From Fidelibacterota bacterium (lineage in GTDB: Bacteria > Pseudomonadota > Alphaproteobacteria > Rhodospirillales > Rhodospirillaceae), in NCBI GenBank assembly GCA_947476275.1, contig CANJPQ010000028.1:1-57980 (forward strand): a stretch of DNA of 57,980 bases, in the 5' to 3' direction. Shown here one piece after another: positions 8,032-15,437 of the stretch. The translations under genes and the position numbers were made by a program. Under the pieces are notes generated by a model. The model did not search any database and was not told where the DNA came from. It saw only the letters and a program-made list of their open reading frames with translations. Every line of letters starts with the position of its first letter. The first letter of the stretch is position 1.

Positions 8032-9335
8032 AGATTTGGCCAGCGCCGCTGCTCCTGATCGCGGCCGTACTCTGCGGCGCACCGCCTGGCTCGGCGCAGG
8101 CGCAAGTCGGACAGGCGGCGGACGGGCTCTTCGAGGGCAAGCTCACGTTCTCGCCCGAAGAAGAGGCGCTCTACCTCCAGCGGTACGCTCAGGCGCAAAG
8201 TCGCTATGCCGCCGACGAAATCTATCGGCCGCTGGAGGCGATTTCCGGAACTGCCAGTTGGAAACCGCTCCCGAACGCGAAGCCGCGGGAGAGGACAATT
8301 TCCGAGGCCGCGCTGGGCGAGGCAAAGGCTTATGCCGCTGCTCAGAATTCCCGCGCACTTATTGTCTGGCGCAATGGAAAAGTAGAAGCGGAATCCTATT
8401 TCGGTGATCTGACGCGCACGACGTCGTTCAACACCCTGTCGCTTTCTAAGCCGGTGAATGTGGTGGCCGTGGGACGCGCCATCATGCTGGGAAAGATTAA
8501 GTCTCTCGACCAGCCTGTTGCCGATTTCGTTACCGAATGGAGAGCCGATCCTCAGCGCGCCAAAATCCTCGTGCGCCATCTACTCGATATGCGTGCCGGA
8601 TTTTTGGCGCAGCTGCCGGAAAAAGGGCCAAATGACATTATGGCGCGCTCCTTTCTGCACCCACATCACGACGAGATCATTGTGACGGAATACCCGGTCG
8701 TGAATGAGCCGGGCACACGATACGAGTATAACAATGCCGCTGCCGATATGGTCGCCGTCCTGATCGAGCGCGCGACAGGTCGTCGCTACGCCGAGTTCGT
8801 CGGCACGGAGATCTGGCAGAAACTCGGCGCCATGGGCGGTGCGGTCTGGGTCAACCGTGAAGGCGGGGTCCCTCATGCGGGGTGCTGCATGATGGTGCCG
8901 GCGGAGAATATTTTGCGTCTGGCGATTCTCACGCTGCACGACGGCGTGTGGAACGGCGCGCGTCTGTTGCCTCGATCGTATGTCTCAGCAATGAAGACTC
9001 CGACGGCACAGAATCCGTACTACGGCCTCGGGCTGTATGTTGCTGGTCCGTATATCGCACGCCGCGGAGCTGCAAATCTGGATCGGGCGACCCCAAAGAC
9101 ATTACATAGCGAACCCTACCTGGCCAAAGATCTCTACCTCTTCGATGGCAATGCGAACCAGGTTGCGTATGTCGTGCCTTCTCAAAACCTGGTGATTCTT
9201 CGCACAGGCACTTTGAGCACAGGAAACAACGCGCCGCGCCCTAAGGGAGTGGAATGGGACAACTCATTCCTCCCGAATGTCGTCTTGCGCGGCATCGTTA
9301 GGGATCGGCGCGTGTCGATCCCACAATCTCGCTAG
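8028..9335 (+). CDS. Secreted serine hydrolase, class C beta-lactamase/PBP-like fold
   Basis: The 435-aa protein has a Sec signal MKIWPAPLLLIAAVLCG to SAQA. The active-site tetrad SLSK at 138-141 and the Y-x-N motif at Y234-N236 identify the beta-lactamase/transpeptidase-like superfamily (Pfam Beta-lactamase, COG1680), whose members are more often esterases or peptidases than true beta-lactamases. The ATG overlaps the stop of the binding-protein gene (ATGA), which favours 8028 over the upstream in-frame start at 8004. Last gene of the operon from 4557. It may hydrolyse a compound in the periplasm before or after capture by the binding protein. Confidence 0.8.
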   Translation: MKIWPAPLLLIAAVLCGAPPGSAQAQVGQAADGLFEGKLTFSPEEEALYLQRYAQAQSRYAADEIYRPLEAISGTASWKPLPNAKPRERTISEAALGEAKAYAAAQNSRALIVWRNGKVEAESYFGDLTRTTSFNTLSLSKPVNVVAVGRAIMLGKIKSLDQPVADFVTEWRADPQRAKILVRHLLDMRAGFLAQLPEKGPNDIMARSFLHPHHDEIIVTEYPVVNEPGTRYEYNNAAADMVAVLIERATGRRYAEFVGTEIWQKLGAMGGAVWVNREGGVPHAGCCMMVPAENILRLAILTLHDGVWNGARLLPRSYVSAMKTPTAQNPYYGLGLYVAGPYIARRGAANLDRATPKTLHSEPYLAKDLYLFDGNANQVAYVVPSQNLVILRTGTLSTGNNAPRPKGVEWDNSFLPNVVLRGIVRDRRVSIPQSR

Positions 9336-9610
9336 GGCATTTCATTCAAGAGCGGGGGGAATCCGAACTATGCGCACCTCCGGCGCTGCAAATCGCTTTG
9401 GCGGTCGGGACTATTCTAACTTGGGGCGGTAGCGCAAACAGCGTCCATCGGCGTGGAGGATGTCGTCGTCGCAGCCGCAAGCAGAATAAAAGTCCGCGGC
9501 AGGTTCCGCTTTCCGTGACAGGCCCGACCGCCAAGTCGCTGGATGCGATTGATCCGCGAACGATGCTGGATCTGAACAATCCTCGGGATTGCAGGGATAC
9601 GGGCGTGATA

Positions 9611-9928
9611 TTAGTCGAAGACGTCGAACAACGATTCAAGCTTCGACTTTCGTCTATACCGTGGATCGCGGCCGCGGTGGCGGTCGTCGTCGTCATCATC
9701 GTCAAAATCCCGATCTCGTCCCGGGACAGACCGCCGTTGATCGGCCCTGTGGCCGTCATCGCTGGGCGCGGCATACTGCTCCGCGGCCTGCACCGCCGAC
9801 AAAAGCTTCTCAAGTTCGCCGCGGTCGAGCCAGACGCCCTGGCACCGCGTACAGACGTCGATGAGGATTCTGTCCTTCACGACCTCCTTGAATGGGGCGC
9901 TGCAGACGGGGCAATTGATGGCGGTCAT
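9611..9928 (-). CDS. TFIIB-type zinc-ribbon protein with acidic/basic tail
   Basis: The 105-aa protein starts MTAINCPVC at 9928 with AGGAGC upstream. Two CxxC knuckles (CPVC at 6-9 and CTRC about 20 residues later) followed by QGVWLDRGELEKLL match the bacterial zf-TFIIB family of small zinc ribbons. The second half is low complexity: a run of aspartates then arginine-rich repeats, ending in KLESLFDVFD. The start overlaps the stop of the upstream 72-aa gene by four bases. Function of the family is unknown. Confidence 0.8.
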   Translation of the reverse strand: MTAINCPVCSAPFKEVVKDRILIDVCTRCQGVWLDRGELEKLLSAVQAAEQYAAPSDDGHRADQRRSVPGRDRDFDDDDDDDRHRGRDPRYRRKSKLESLFDVFD

Positions 9929-10143
9929 TTGGGCTCCTGATACGTGTTTTCGTCTTTCATGAGTCTCAGCCTCTCGGCCTGATCGAGCAGTCGGAGGGCC
10001 GCGGGGCTCAGGATGACGCTGTCGCGCGGCGGCATGCCGCGCTCGAATGTCATGCGGGGCGAGGGCGCGACGCGGCCCGGATAGATGCCGAGTTGGTAGT
10101 CCCAGTACCTTCCAAACCAGGCTGCGCCGACGGGCTCGATCAT
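9925..10143 (-). CDS. Hypothetical protein
   Basis: The 72-aa product starts MIEPVGAAWFGRYWDYQLGI and has no recognised domain, signal or membrane segment. It is Arg- and Pro-rich in the centre and ends RLRLMKDENTYQEPK. Its stop overlaps the zinc-ribbon start (ATGA), which is the main reason for accepting it as a gene. A GGAG lies about 11 bases upstream of the ATG. Confidence 0.55.
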   Translation of the reverse strand: MIEPVGAAWFGRYWDYQLGIYPGRVAPSPRMTFERGMPPRDSVILSPAALRLLDQAERLRLMKDENTYQEPK

Positions 10144-10501
10144 TTTTCGTCACTCCAGAAGGGGTTCTGCGGAGATGATTGGAGATGCGATGCGCTTGCT
10201 GTGCCGCGGATATCCATGAACCGCTTCTCCCGATCATTTTCACAGTCGCTCTCTCCAGTGCCGCGGTTCCCGCAGGGGCGCGGCAACCTCTCGTGATGTG
10301 GGGAGAGTCTACGCCTGCGGCCCGTAGGCCTTCCGTATGGTTTGGTGCCGTTCCGTGCCGAAAAGCCGCAGGCGGCCCTTTACGGAACGGCTACACCGCC
10401 TTTACGCCCCGCTAGCGGCGGTACGTGCGAATCCATACGGAATTCCTGCGCGGCCCGGCTCTACGCTCCGATTGCTTGGCTCACAAACCGAGGAGGACAC
10501 C
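10144..10501. other. Divergent intergenic region holding a structured element
   Basis: This stretch separates the leftward pair (start 10143) from the rightward ExoD-kinase operon (start 10502). It is dominated by the nested complementary arms at 10312-10442, described separately. A strong ribosome site, GAGGAGGACACC, immediately precedes the ATG at 10502. I see no further gene. Confidence 0.6.
10312..10442 (+). ncRNA. Candidate structured RNA or cis-regulatory leader with alternative pairings
   Basis: Several perfect complementary arms are visible. TTCCGTATGG 10331-10340 pairs with 10433-10442 (P1). GCCGTTCCGT 10347-10356 pairs with 10382-10391 (P2). ACCGCC 10395-10400 pairs with GGCGGT 10417-10422 (P3). 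CGCCTGCGGC 10312-10321 is also complementary to 10365-10374, inside the P2 loop, which would cross P1 and P2 as a pseudoknot or compete with a local GCCG...CGGC hairpin. P1-P3 form a three-way junction 59 bases upstream of the operon start. The strand is assumed from the downstream operon. It resembles no riboswitch class I can name; a small mobile repeat is the alternative. Confidence 0.45.
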
Positions 10502-10771
10502 ATGAACCGGATCAAGCTTGCCTACTTGCGTATCATCGGGCGGCAGTGGGAGCGCGGCGTCAGCCCCATGCGGCCGCCCGCCGGGCTCGTCTATGAGTTT
10601 GGGACGTACTGGTCGCCCTATCTGCTGGAGAGTGGTGCGCGCGAGGTGATCGAGGCTGAATTCCGCGAAGTCCCTTCGGGTCCCGGGCCGGGCGAGCCGG
10701 AGAAGCCCACGCTTCTGGCGCGCCTTAAGGCCTGGTTCAGCCGCCTCTGGATGAAAAGCCGGCCAGGATGA
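10502..10771 (+). CDS. Hypothetical protein, first gene of the ExoD-kinase operon
   Basis: The 89-aa protein starts MNRIKLAYLR after a strong GAGGAGG ribosome site. It is basic at the N-terminus, with a central YEFGTYWSPYLLESGAREV and a C-terminal amphipathic LLARLKAWFSRLW helix. No domain is recognised. Its stop overlaps the exoD-like start by four bases, so it is translationally coupled to it. It lies just downstream of the structured element at 10312-10442. Confidence 0.65.
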   Translation: MNRIKLAYLRIIGRQWERGVSPMRPPAGLVYEFGTYWSPYLLESGAREVIEAEFREVPSGPGPGEPEKPTLLARLKAWFSRLWMKSRPG

Positions 10772-11391
10772 GCGTACGTCCGAGCCCCCGGGCGTCGCGC
10801 CGGACAAGTGCGCTTCTGCGCCAAATCATTGCCGATGAGCGCGAGATCATTGGCGCCGGCGAAGTGCTTGAGCGGCTTGGCGACAAGGGGTGGGGACTGC
10901 TCGTGTTGCTGTTCGCAGCCGCGAGCGCGGTCCCCATACCGGGGATGTCGACCCTGGCCGGCCTCCCCATCCTGCTGATCGCTCTTCACCTGCTGACGGG
11001 TTCTCGCGGCGAATCGCTGTTCCAGCCGATTGCGACGCGAGAGATCGGCCTGGCAAAACTGAGGCACATCCTCAGCCGCGCGGCCGTCCTCCTCGAGGGC
11101 GTGGAAAAATACACCCGCCTGCGACCGGGTCATGTCATCGGCCGCAAGTGCGACACAAGGATCGCCGCTGCCTCTATCCTTTTGGCCTCTATCCTACTGA
11201 TGCTCCCGGTCCCGCTCAGCAATTTGCCTCTGGGTATAGCGATCGCGATGCTTGCTATGGCCATCATCGAACGGGATAGAATACTGACTATCCTAGCGTG
11301 GGTTTCCGCGGCCCTGGCCGTCGCGTTCTTCGCGGTCTTGGTGAAAGGCTATATTTTGCTGATTCAGGGAATCGCCATTGAGCTTGTCTAG
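10768..11391 (+). CDS. ExoD-family membrane protein
   Basis: The 207-aa protein has the ExoD family pattern: an N-terminal soluble helix GEVLERLGDKGWGLLVLLFA, the signature PIPGMSTLAGLPI near residue 58, and hydrophobic segments near 40-80, 135-165 and 175-200. ExoD was linked to exopolysaccharide production and alkali tolerance in rhizobia; the molecular role is unknown. The gene overlaps its neighbours on both sides (4 bases upstream, about 14 bases with the kinase), so the four genes form one tight operon. Confidence 0.85.
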   Translation: MSVRPSPRASRRTSALLRQIIADEREIIGAGEVLERLGDKGWGLLVLLFAAASAVPIPGMSTLAGLPILLIALHLLTGSRGESLFQPIATREIGLAKLRHILSRAAVLLEGVEKYTRLRPGHVIGRKCDTRIAAASILLASILLMLPVPLSNLPLGIAIAMLAMAIIERDRILTILAWVSAALAVAFFAVLVKGYILLIQGIAIELV

Positions 11392-12946
11392 AGTCCGGGG
11401 TGTCTCGTTTGGAAAGAGGTTCGGCGCGGTCCTGCACGGCTATCTCGTGCGGCATCTCTCCCGTGAGCAGCCGGCCGCGCTCGTCTACGCTGTCCTTGTG
11501 TCCGTCGCGGGCGTCGCCACAGTCACGGCTTTAGCGTGGCTGTTAATCGCCAGCGGCTTTCCCTCTCGCGACATGTTGAGCTTGCTCTTCGTCCTGCCGG
11601 TCCTTCTCAGCGCCGTGTTGTTCGGATTGCCGATCGCGCTCTTCACCGTTCTCCTATCGCTGCTGGCCTACAACCTCGCCATTCTCCCGCCTCTGTGGAA
11701 TGTGGCGGCGCTCTATCCCCAGAACGTGGCGAAAGGTTTTGTGCTCGGCATCGTCGCGGTCATTGCCAGTGGGCTCTCTACGCAAATTAGCGCTCTGGCG
11801 AGTGCGGCGCTGCGTCGCGAATCCGTGTTGTCCGGCGTCTATGCCTTGAGCCAGGAGGTGCTCGGGATATCCAATCTGAAGGAAATGCGCAGTTCGACTG
11901 AAAGAAAGGTGGGCGCGCTGCTGGGGGCAAAGACCTCCATTCTCCTGTGCTCGGACATTCCGGCGCTCGATGAAGCCGCCGGGCTCTGCCTGTCGCAGGA
12001 CCGTCCGATCACCGGGCCCAATCCGGGGGCGCCCGCGGAGCAGGTGCTGAACATACCCCTAAAAAGCCGGAACGCGCCGATCGGCGTACTGCAAGTGCCG
12101 GCGGAGGTCAGCGCGCGTTTTTCGTGGAAATTCATCGCCACGCTTGCAGCGCAAACCGCGAGTGCCCTCGACAAGGCGATGCTGTCCGAGGCAGCGGAGG
12201 GGCAGCGGCGCGAGAACGAGCGTCAGGCGTTTCTGGCGGCACTACTCTCCTCCGTAAGCCATGACTTCAAAACGCCGCTCGTGACCGTCGTGGGCGCGTT
12301 GAGCGGTCTGAAAGATGCGCCGATCGTGCGCGATGATCCCCACTGGGGACAAGTCGTTGCCGCGGGACTGTCGGAAGCCCTGAAGCTCGATCGCTTCATC
12401 GGTAACCTGGTGGAGATCAGCAGGCTCGAGTCCGGTCTTGAATCGATCAAGCGCGAGCCCGTGTCCCTGCGGGATATTCTGGGCAGTTCGTTCAAGACGC
12501 TGCATCCCCTCATTGTCCGGCAGCGGTTCGCGATCGAGGACGAGGCGGGTTTCCCGCTCTTGAACGTAAACCAACCGCTGATGGAACTGGTGTTCCTGAA
12601 CCTTCTCGAGAATGCCATCAAGTACGGCCCGGCCGACGGCACCATTAAGATCATCGCCAAGCGTGATCCGGAGGGCGTGACCATCGACATTGATGACGAC
12701 GGGTCAGGCATCCCGCCCGAGGAACGGGAGGCTGTGTTCGCAAAGTTCTATCGCTCCGGTCATGGCGACAGGAAGGCCGCGGGCACAGGTCTCGGCCTGT
12801 ACATTTGCCGCAGTATCGTCACGGTTCATGGCGGCACCATCGCAGCCGTCGATCCGGCCGACGGCGTCGGCGCGTGCGTGCGCATAACATTGCCGAATTC
12901 AGGTATCCTGCCCGTGATGATCGAGCGCGAGCCTGAGGAGGCGTGA
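11378..12946 (+). CDS. Short KdpD-like sensor histidine kinase (DUF4118)
   Basis: The 522-aa protein begins at a TTG codon at 11378 overlapping exoD. Four hydrophobic segments between residues 30 and 140 match the DUF4118 membrane domain of KdpD. A GAF-like region follows, then HisKA with the phosphoacceptor H295 in SVSHDFKTP, N-box LLENAIKYGP, and G-boxes DDDGSGIPPEE and GTGLGLYIC. The N-terminal KdpD sensor and USP domains of full-length KdpD (about 900 aa) are absent. No kdpFABC is present, so its output is probably not the Kdp pump. Partner regulator follows four bases downstream. Confidence 0.9.
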   Translation: MSLSRVRGVSFGKRFGAVLHGYLVRHLSREQPAALVYAVLVSVAGVATVTALAWLLIASGFPSRDMLSLLFVLPVLLSAVLFGLPIALFTVLLSLLAYNLAILPPLWNVAALYPQNVAKGFVLGIVAVIASGLSTQISALASAALRRESVLSGVYALSQEVLGISNLKEMRSSTERKVGALLGAKTSILLCSDIPALDEAAGLCLSQDRPITGPNPGAPAEQVLNIPLKSRNAPIGVLQVPAEVSARFSWKFIATLAAQTASALDKAMLSEAAEGQRRENERQAFLAALLSSVSHDFKTPLVTVVGALSGLKDAPIVRDDPHWGQVVAAGLSEALKLDRFIGNLVEISRLESGLESIKREPVSLRDILGSSFKTLHPLIVRQRFAIEDEAGFPLLNVNQPLMELVFLNLLENAIKYGPADGTIKIIAKRDPEGVTIDIDDDGSGIPPEEREAVFAKFYRSGHGDRKAAGTGLGLYICRSIVTVHGGTIAAVDPADGVGACVRITLPNSGILPVMIEREPEEA

Positions 12947-12949
12947 GCA

Positions 12950-13648
12950 ATGAGGACTAGTAAGCCGAAGATTCTCGTGATTGAGGACGATCCACAGATC
13001 AGCAAGTTCCTCACCATCACCCTTACGTCGCACGACTATGCGGTCATCCCCGCTGAGACGGGACGGGAAGGCGTGCGCTTGGCCACCTCAATCCGGCCGG
13101 ATGCGGTGTTGCTCGATCTTGGACTGCCCGACATTGACGGGAAGGAGGTCATCACGACGCTCCGGGAATGGTCCAAGATCCCTGTGATCGTGCTGTCGGC
13201 CCGCGGCCAGGAGGAAGAAAAGATTAAGGCGTTCGACCTCGGGGCGAGCGACTATGTGACCAAGCCGTTTGGGACCGGCGAGCTTCTGGCGCGGATTCGG
13301 GCCGCGCTACGCGATGTCGTCGTCGCCCAGGCCGATACCACCGACGTTGAGCTTGGCGATCTCAAGATCGACTTCATGAAGCGCGTGGTGACGATCCGCG
13401 GCGAGCGGGTGAAGCTTTCGCCCAAAGAATTTGCGCTCCTGAAGGTGCTGGCAATGAATGCTGGCAAACTTCTGACTCATAAGTACCTCATGCAGGAAGT
13501 CTGGGGCGACGCCTATGGGGAGGACAATCAATATCTCCGAATCTATATCTCTCAGCTCCGACAGAAGCTGGAGAGCGACCCCATGCGGGATCAGTATATC
13601 CTCAACGAGCCTGGCGTCGGCTATCGGATGGAACGGCCCGGCGCATAA
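12950..13648 (+). CDS. KdpE-like OmpR-family response regulator
   Basis: The 232-aa protein has a receiver domain with the acidic pair EDD near residues 12-14, phosphoacceptor D56 in LLDLGLPDIDG, conserved T/S in VLSARGQEEE and K in YVTKPFG, and a C-terminal winged helix (LSPKEFALLKVLAMNAGKLL...GVGYRM). It lies directly after its kinase with only three bases between. Target genes are unknown; the ExoD operon itself and the TerC/Nramp genes are nearby candidates, but no direct-repeat KdpE-type site was identified. Confidence 0.9.
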   Translation: MRTSKPKILVIEDDPQISKFLTITLTSHDYAVIPAETGREGVRLATSIRPDAVLLDLGLPDIDGKEVITTLREWSKIPVIVLSARGQEEEKIKAFDLGASDYVTKPFGTGELLARIRAALRDVVVAQADTTDVELGDLKIDFMKRVVTIRGERVKLSPKEFALLKVLAMNAGKLLTHKYLMQEVWGDAYGEDNQYLRIYISQLRQKLESDPMRDQYILNEPGVGYRMERPGA

Positions 13649-13902
13649 CGTTGCGCCCATTTAATGTTGGCGCGATACCGCTGCGTTCTCGCGCGGATTT
13701 TACCGCGATTTTCTGTCACCGTCCTTGCTTCTCTGCGCGCGGAAACTATCTTGAGTTGGCGGGCCGGGCCCCTCTGGCAGTTATTTTGAAAATAGCTGCG
13801 ATGTCGGACCGCATCGGGTTAGCTCGGTGCTGGGTCCAGTGGCGTTCCGCACTCCCCCACCGAGCCAGTCCGATCTCCATCATCAGTCATTGGAGTTAGG
13901 CA

Positions 13903-14085
13903 ATGAAGTATCTACTGCATCGTATGGCGGTCGTTCATCGCAAGTTGGACAGCGAGATCACGCACGAGACGAAACGGCGTTGGCCCGACGCTCTACGCAT
14001 CGCGCGCTTGAAGAAACTTCGCCTTGCTCTCAAGGACAGGCTGGCAGGCCACATCGGAAAGCCGGCATTTTCAATTAGATCGTGA
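13903..14085 (+). CDS. YdcH-family (DUF465) small protein
   Basis: This 60-aa basic helical protein reads MKYLLHRMAVVHRKLDSEI and later RIARLKKLRLALKDRLAGH, the RLKKLRLxLKD pattern of DUF465/YdcH. GGAGTTAGGCA precedes the ATG. A 250-base leader after the response-regulator gene contains the inverted repeat CTCGGTG 13823-13829 / CACCGAG 13858-13864 enclosing a smaller hairpin, which could be a terminator-like or leader structure. The function of the family is unknown. Confidence 0.75.
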   Translation: MKYLLHRMAVVHRKLDSEITHETKRRWPDALRIARLKKLRLALKDRLAGHIGKPAFSIRS

Positions 14086-14179
14086 CCTGGTGTAATGCGG
14101 GGCGGCGGGCGCATGCCCGCTGCTCCGGCTTTGCTTGATTCGCACGTTTTCATTCGATGGACTCATAGGCTCGCCTCAC

Positions 14180-15160
14180 ATGGAATTCGTTGACGCACTT
14201 TGGCTCGGGAAGCCGCTTTGGATGTGGCTCGCATTCCTGGGCGTTGTCGTCGCCCTGCTCTCGCTGGACCTGGGCCTGTTTCATCGCGAGCAGCGTGAGA
14301 TCGGCGTCGGCGAAAGCCTGGCGCTGTCGGGCTTCTACGTCGTCCTGGGCCTTGTCTTCGGCGGATGGGTCTGGTGGCAGCTCGGCGATGGCGCTGGGCT
14401 GGCCTACCTCACAGGATTTGTGATCGAGAAGAGTCTCGCGATGGACAACGTATTCGTCATCGCGATGATCTTCTCGTATTTCGCCGTGCCCCGCGTCTAC
14501 CAGCACCGCGTGCTTTTTTGGGGGGTCGTTGGCGTCATCGTCCTGCGCGCCATCATGATCGGGCTGGGATCGACCTTGGTTTCCGAGTTCAGCTGGGTCC
14601 TCTATGTATTCGCCGCCTTCCTGATCGCCACCGGGATCAAGATGTGGCTCTCGGCGGACAAGGCCTATGACATTGGCGCATCGTCGGCGCTCATGTGGAT
14701 CAAGCGCCACTTCAAGGTGACGGAAGCTATGCACGGCGACCGCTTTTGGGTGCGTCAGGCTGACCCCGCCACCGGCAAGACCGCATGGTCCATGACGCCG
14801 TTGTTCCTCGCCCTGGTGATGGTTGAGGTTGTGGACGTCGTCTTCGCGGTCGACTCTGTGCCGGCGATCTTCGCGATCACGACCGATCCGTTCCTGGTCT
14901 ACACCTCGAACATCTTCGCCGTGCTCGGCCTGCGCGCGTTGTATTTCGCGCTGGCGGCGATGGTGGATCGCTTCCAGTATCTCAAGTACGCGCTCAGCGT
15001 TCTGCTCGTCTTCATCGGCGCCAAGATATTTATCGCGGATGCGTTTGGCCTGGCGAAGATTCCGCCGTCCATCTCCTTGTCCGTTACGTTCGCGATCCTC
15101 GCGGCCGGCGTCGGCTGGTCGCTCTGGAAGACGCGCGAAGCGGGGGGCGCCCGTGCGTGA
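14180..15160 (+). CDS. TerC-family integral membrane protein
   Basis: The 326-aa protein starts MEFVDALWLGKPLWMW. It shows seven to nine hydrophobic segments and the TerC signatures EKSLAMDNVFVIAMIF (near residue 90) and VVDVVFAVDSVPAIFAITTD (near 215-235), with membrane-embedded acidic residues. TerC relatives such as Alx and MeeF export Mn2+ and help metallate exported proteins; tellurite resistance is the historical name. The ATG at 14180 is preferred; an upstream in-frame TTG at 14135 is possible. A GCGGGC-GCAT-GCCCGC hairpin (14105-14120) precedes it. It is convergent with the Nramp gene across a bidirectional terminator. Confidence 0.9.
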   Translation: MEFVDALWLGKPLWMWLAFLGVVVALLSLDLGLFHREQREIGVGESLALSGFYVVLGLVFGGWVWWQLGDGAGLAYLTGFVIEKSLAMDNVFVIAMIFSYFAVPRVYQHRVLFWGVVGVIVLRAIMIGLGSTLVSEFSWVLYVFAAFLIATGIKMWLSADKAYDIGASSALMWIKRHFKVTEAMHGDRFWVRQADPATGKTAWSMTPLFLALVMVEVVDVVFAVDSVPAIFAITTDPFLVYTSNIFAVLGLRALYFALAAMVDRFQYLKYALSVLLVFIGAKIFIADAFGLAKIPPSISLSVTFAILAAGVGWSLWKTREAGGARA

Positions 15161-15316
15161 TCGGCACCCAACCTGGGGCAGGACCTAGCTGGCGCGCTTT
15201 GGGACGGTGCCCGGCCGGGCACCATCCTTTGCCACCGGCAGCTGACAGCAGAGACCGGATCAAGCGTCTATCGGTGGAAACTCGTGCGGTCGGGGATTCA
15301 GTCTCCCGATACAAAG

Positions 15317-15347
15317 ACGCCCGCTAGGCCAATGGCCTAGCGGGCGT
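15317..15347. terminator. Bidirectional rho-independent terminator
   Basis: A perfect 14-bp stem (15317-15330 with 15334-15347) has a three-base AAT loop. It lies between the convergent TerC (+) and Nramp (-) genes. Only short T/A runs flank it (TTTC on the right, AAAG before it). Confidence 0.8.
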
Positions 15348-15437
15348 TTCGCCGTTCGATTTCTTGATCTACTTCGACGGCATGCCTGCGAGCTACGTGT
15401 CTATGCCGAAGGAAGGTGTCGATAGGAGATCGAGCCT

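Noticed and set aside
8028-9335. Antibiotic resistance beta-lactamase
   Set aside because: SxxK and Y-x-N occur in many esterases and peptidases of the same fold; the operon context is catabolic, so resistance is not supported.
9398-9940. 180-aa + strand frame with a hydrophobic AAAVAVVVVIIVK segment
   Set aside because: The hydrophobic run is the reverse complement of the Asp-rich tail of the zinc-ribbon protein, so it is an artefact of the opposite frame.
13649-14179. Possible yybP-ykoY (manganese) riboswitch ahead of TerC
   Set aside because: I looked for the conserved loop sequences known from alx and mntP leaders and did not see them; only simple hairpins are present.
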